Shown here piece by piece: positions 43,215 through 43,467 of a stretch of DNA of 43,467 nt (the first letter of the stretch is position 1; each line of letters opens with the position of its first letter). A program made the position numbers and the translations under genes. This DNA is from an uncultured Clostridia bacterium (lineage in GTDB: Bacteria > Bacillota > Clostridia > Oscillospirales > Acutalibacteraceae), in contig CAJFOZ010000072.1 of NCBI GenBank assembly GCA_904397895.1, positions 1 to 43,467 of the forward strand, given 5' to 3'. The notes below the pieces were generated by a model, which saw only the letters and a program-made list of their open reading frames with translations, was not told the DNA's origin and searched no databases.

Positions 43215-43467
43215 TCAATTCCTCCTGATGCGGACCAACGGCTGACCGTATTCCACCTGGTCGCCGTCCTTGGCAAGCAGCTCCACAAAGGTTCCGTCTA
43301 CGTCGCATTCCACTTCGTTGATGAGCTTCATGGCTTCAATGGCGCATACGATGCTGCCCTTCTTGACCGCGTCGCCCTCTTTGAGTTCCGGACGGTTCAT
43401 GGAACCGAGGCTGTAGAAAATCCCCACCATGGGGGCCTTCACTTCATAAAATTCCTCTTTGGGCTTC
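43215..43467 (-). CDS. accB: Biotin carboxyl carrier protein AccB, C-terminal part
   Basis: The last 83 residues of a biotinyl domain whose start lies beyond the right edge. The visible part begins KPKEEFYEVKAPMVGIFYS. The biotinylation site is AIEAMKLINEV (Lys in EAMK), followed by the usual closing strands GDQVEYGQPLVRI. It carries carboxybiotin between AccC and AccA/AccD. It is the first visible gene of the operon; the promoter is out of view. Confidence 0.93.
   Translation of the reverse strand, partial: KPKEEFYEVKAPMVGIFYSLGSMNRPELKEGDAVKKGSIVCAIEAMKLINEVECDVDGTFVELLAKDGDQVEYGQPLVRIRRN

Overview
The window looks like a chromosomal contig from a Gram-positive, spore-forming, gut-type Clostridia bacterium; Oscillospiraceae/Ruminococcaceae-like is my inference. 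The reasons are strong AGGAGG-type ribosome binding sites, sigma-A promoters with 17-bp spacers, a CotJC-like spore-coat gene, a BclA-like collagen protein, variant sortase signals, a GH92 mannosidase and a clostridial short-form ThiC. No rRNA, tRNA or CRISPR array was seen.

Positions 1 to about 5170 look like part of an integrative or mobilizable element. They hold the start of mobC with an oriT-like pair of hairpins, a two-gene AbrB/HipA-kinase toxin-antitoxin-like pair, an ArsR regulator with a nitroreductase, TnpV, a DUF3841 protein and ParB. The element ends abruptly inside a CotJC-type manganese-catalase gene, of which only the C-terminal two thirds remain (5167-5604).

Positions 5766-8395 form a small phage-derived unit. 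A sigma-A promoter carries an almost perfect Gram-positive LexA box, followed by a 59-residue zinc-ribbon ORF, an XRE regulator, a BppU/pyocin-knob tail fibre and a tail-assembly chaperone. No other phage gene is present. I regard this as the most interesting system here.

Positions 8464-25063 are dominated by cell-surface genes around two housekeeping loci. There is a 332-residue secreted repeat protein with an unusual structured leader, secDF, a 1860-residue modular GH92 mannosidase sharing that repeat domain, a collagen-like exosporium-type protein, gapA and a 1022-residue wall-anchored protein. Positions 25465-27038 hold a GNAT acetyltransferase, an unrecognised protein and a small DUF4870-like membrane protein.

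Positions 27228-32368 are a TPP-riboswitch-controlled thiamine operon, thiC-thiW-thiD-thiM-thiE-HAD. The pyrimidine half is made de novo, while the thiazole half appears to be imported and phosphorylated. A 1034-residue Ig-repeat wall protein follows on the other strand. Next comes a zinc ABC transporter (znuABC) divergent from a Zur-like regulator, with palindromes at both promoters. The right end is the fatty-acid initiation operon accB-fabZ-accC-accD-accA with a FabT-like MarR gene last, reading leftwards; accB runs off the window.
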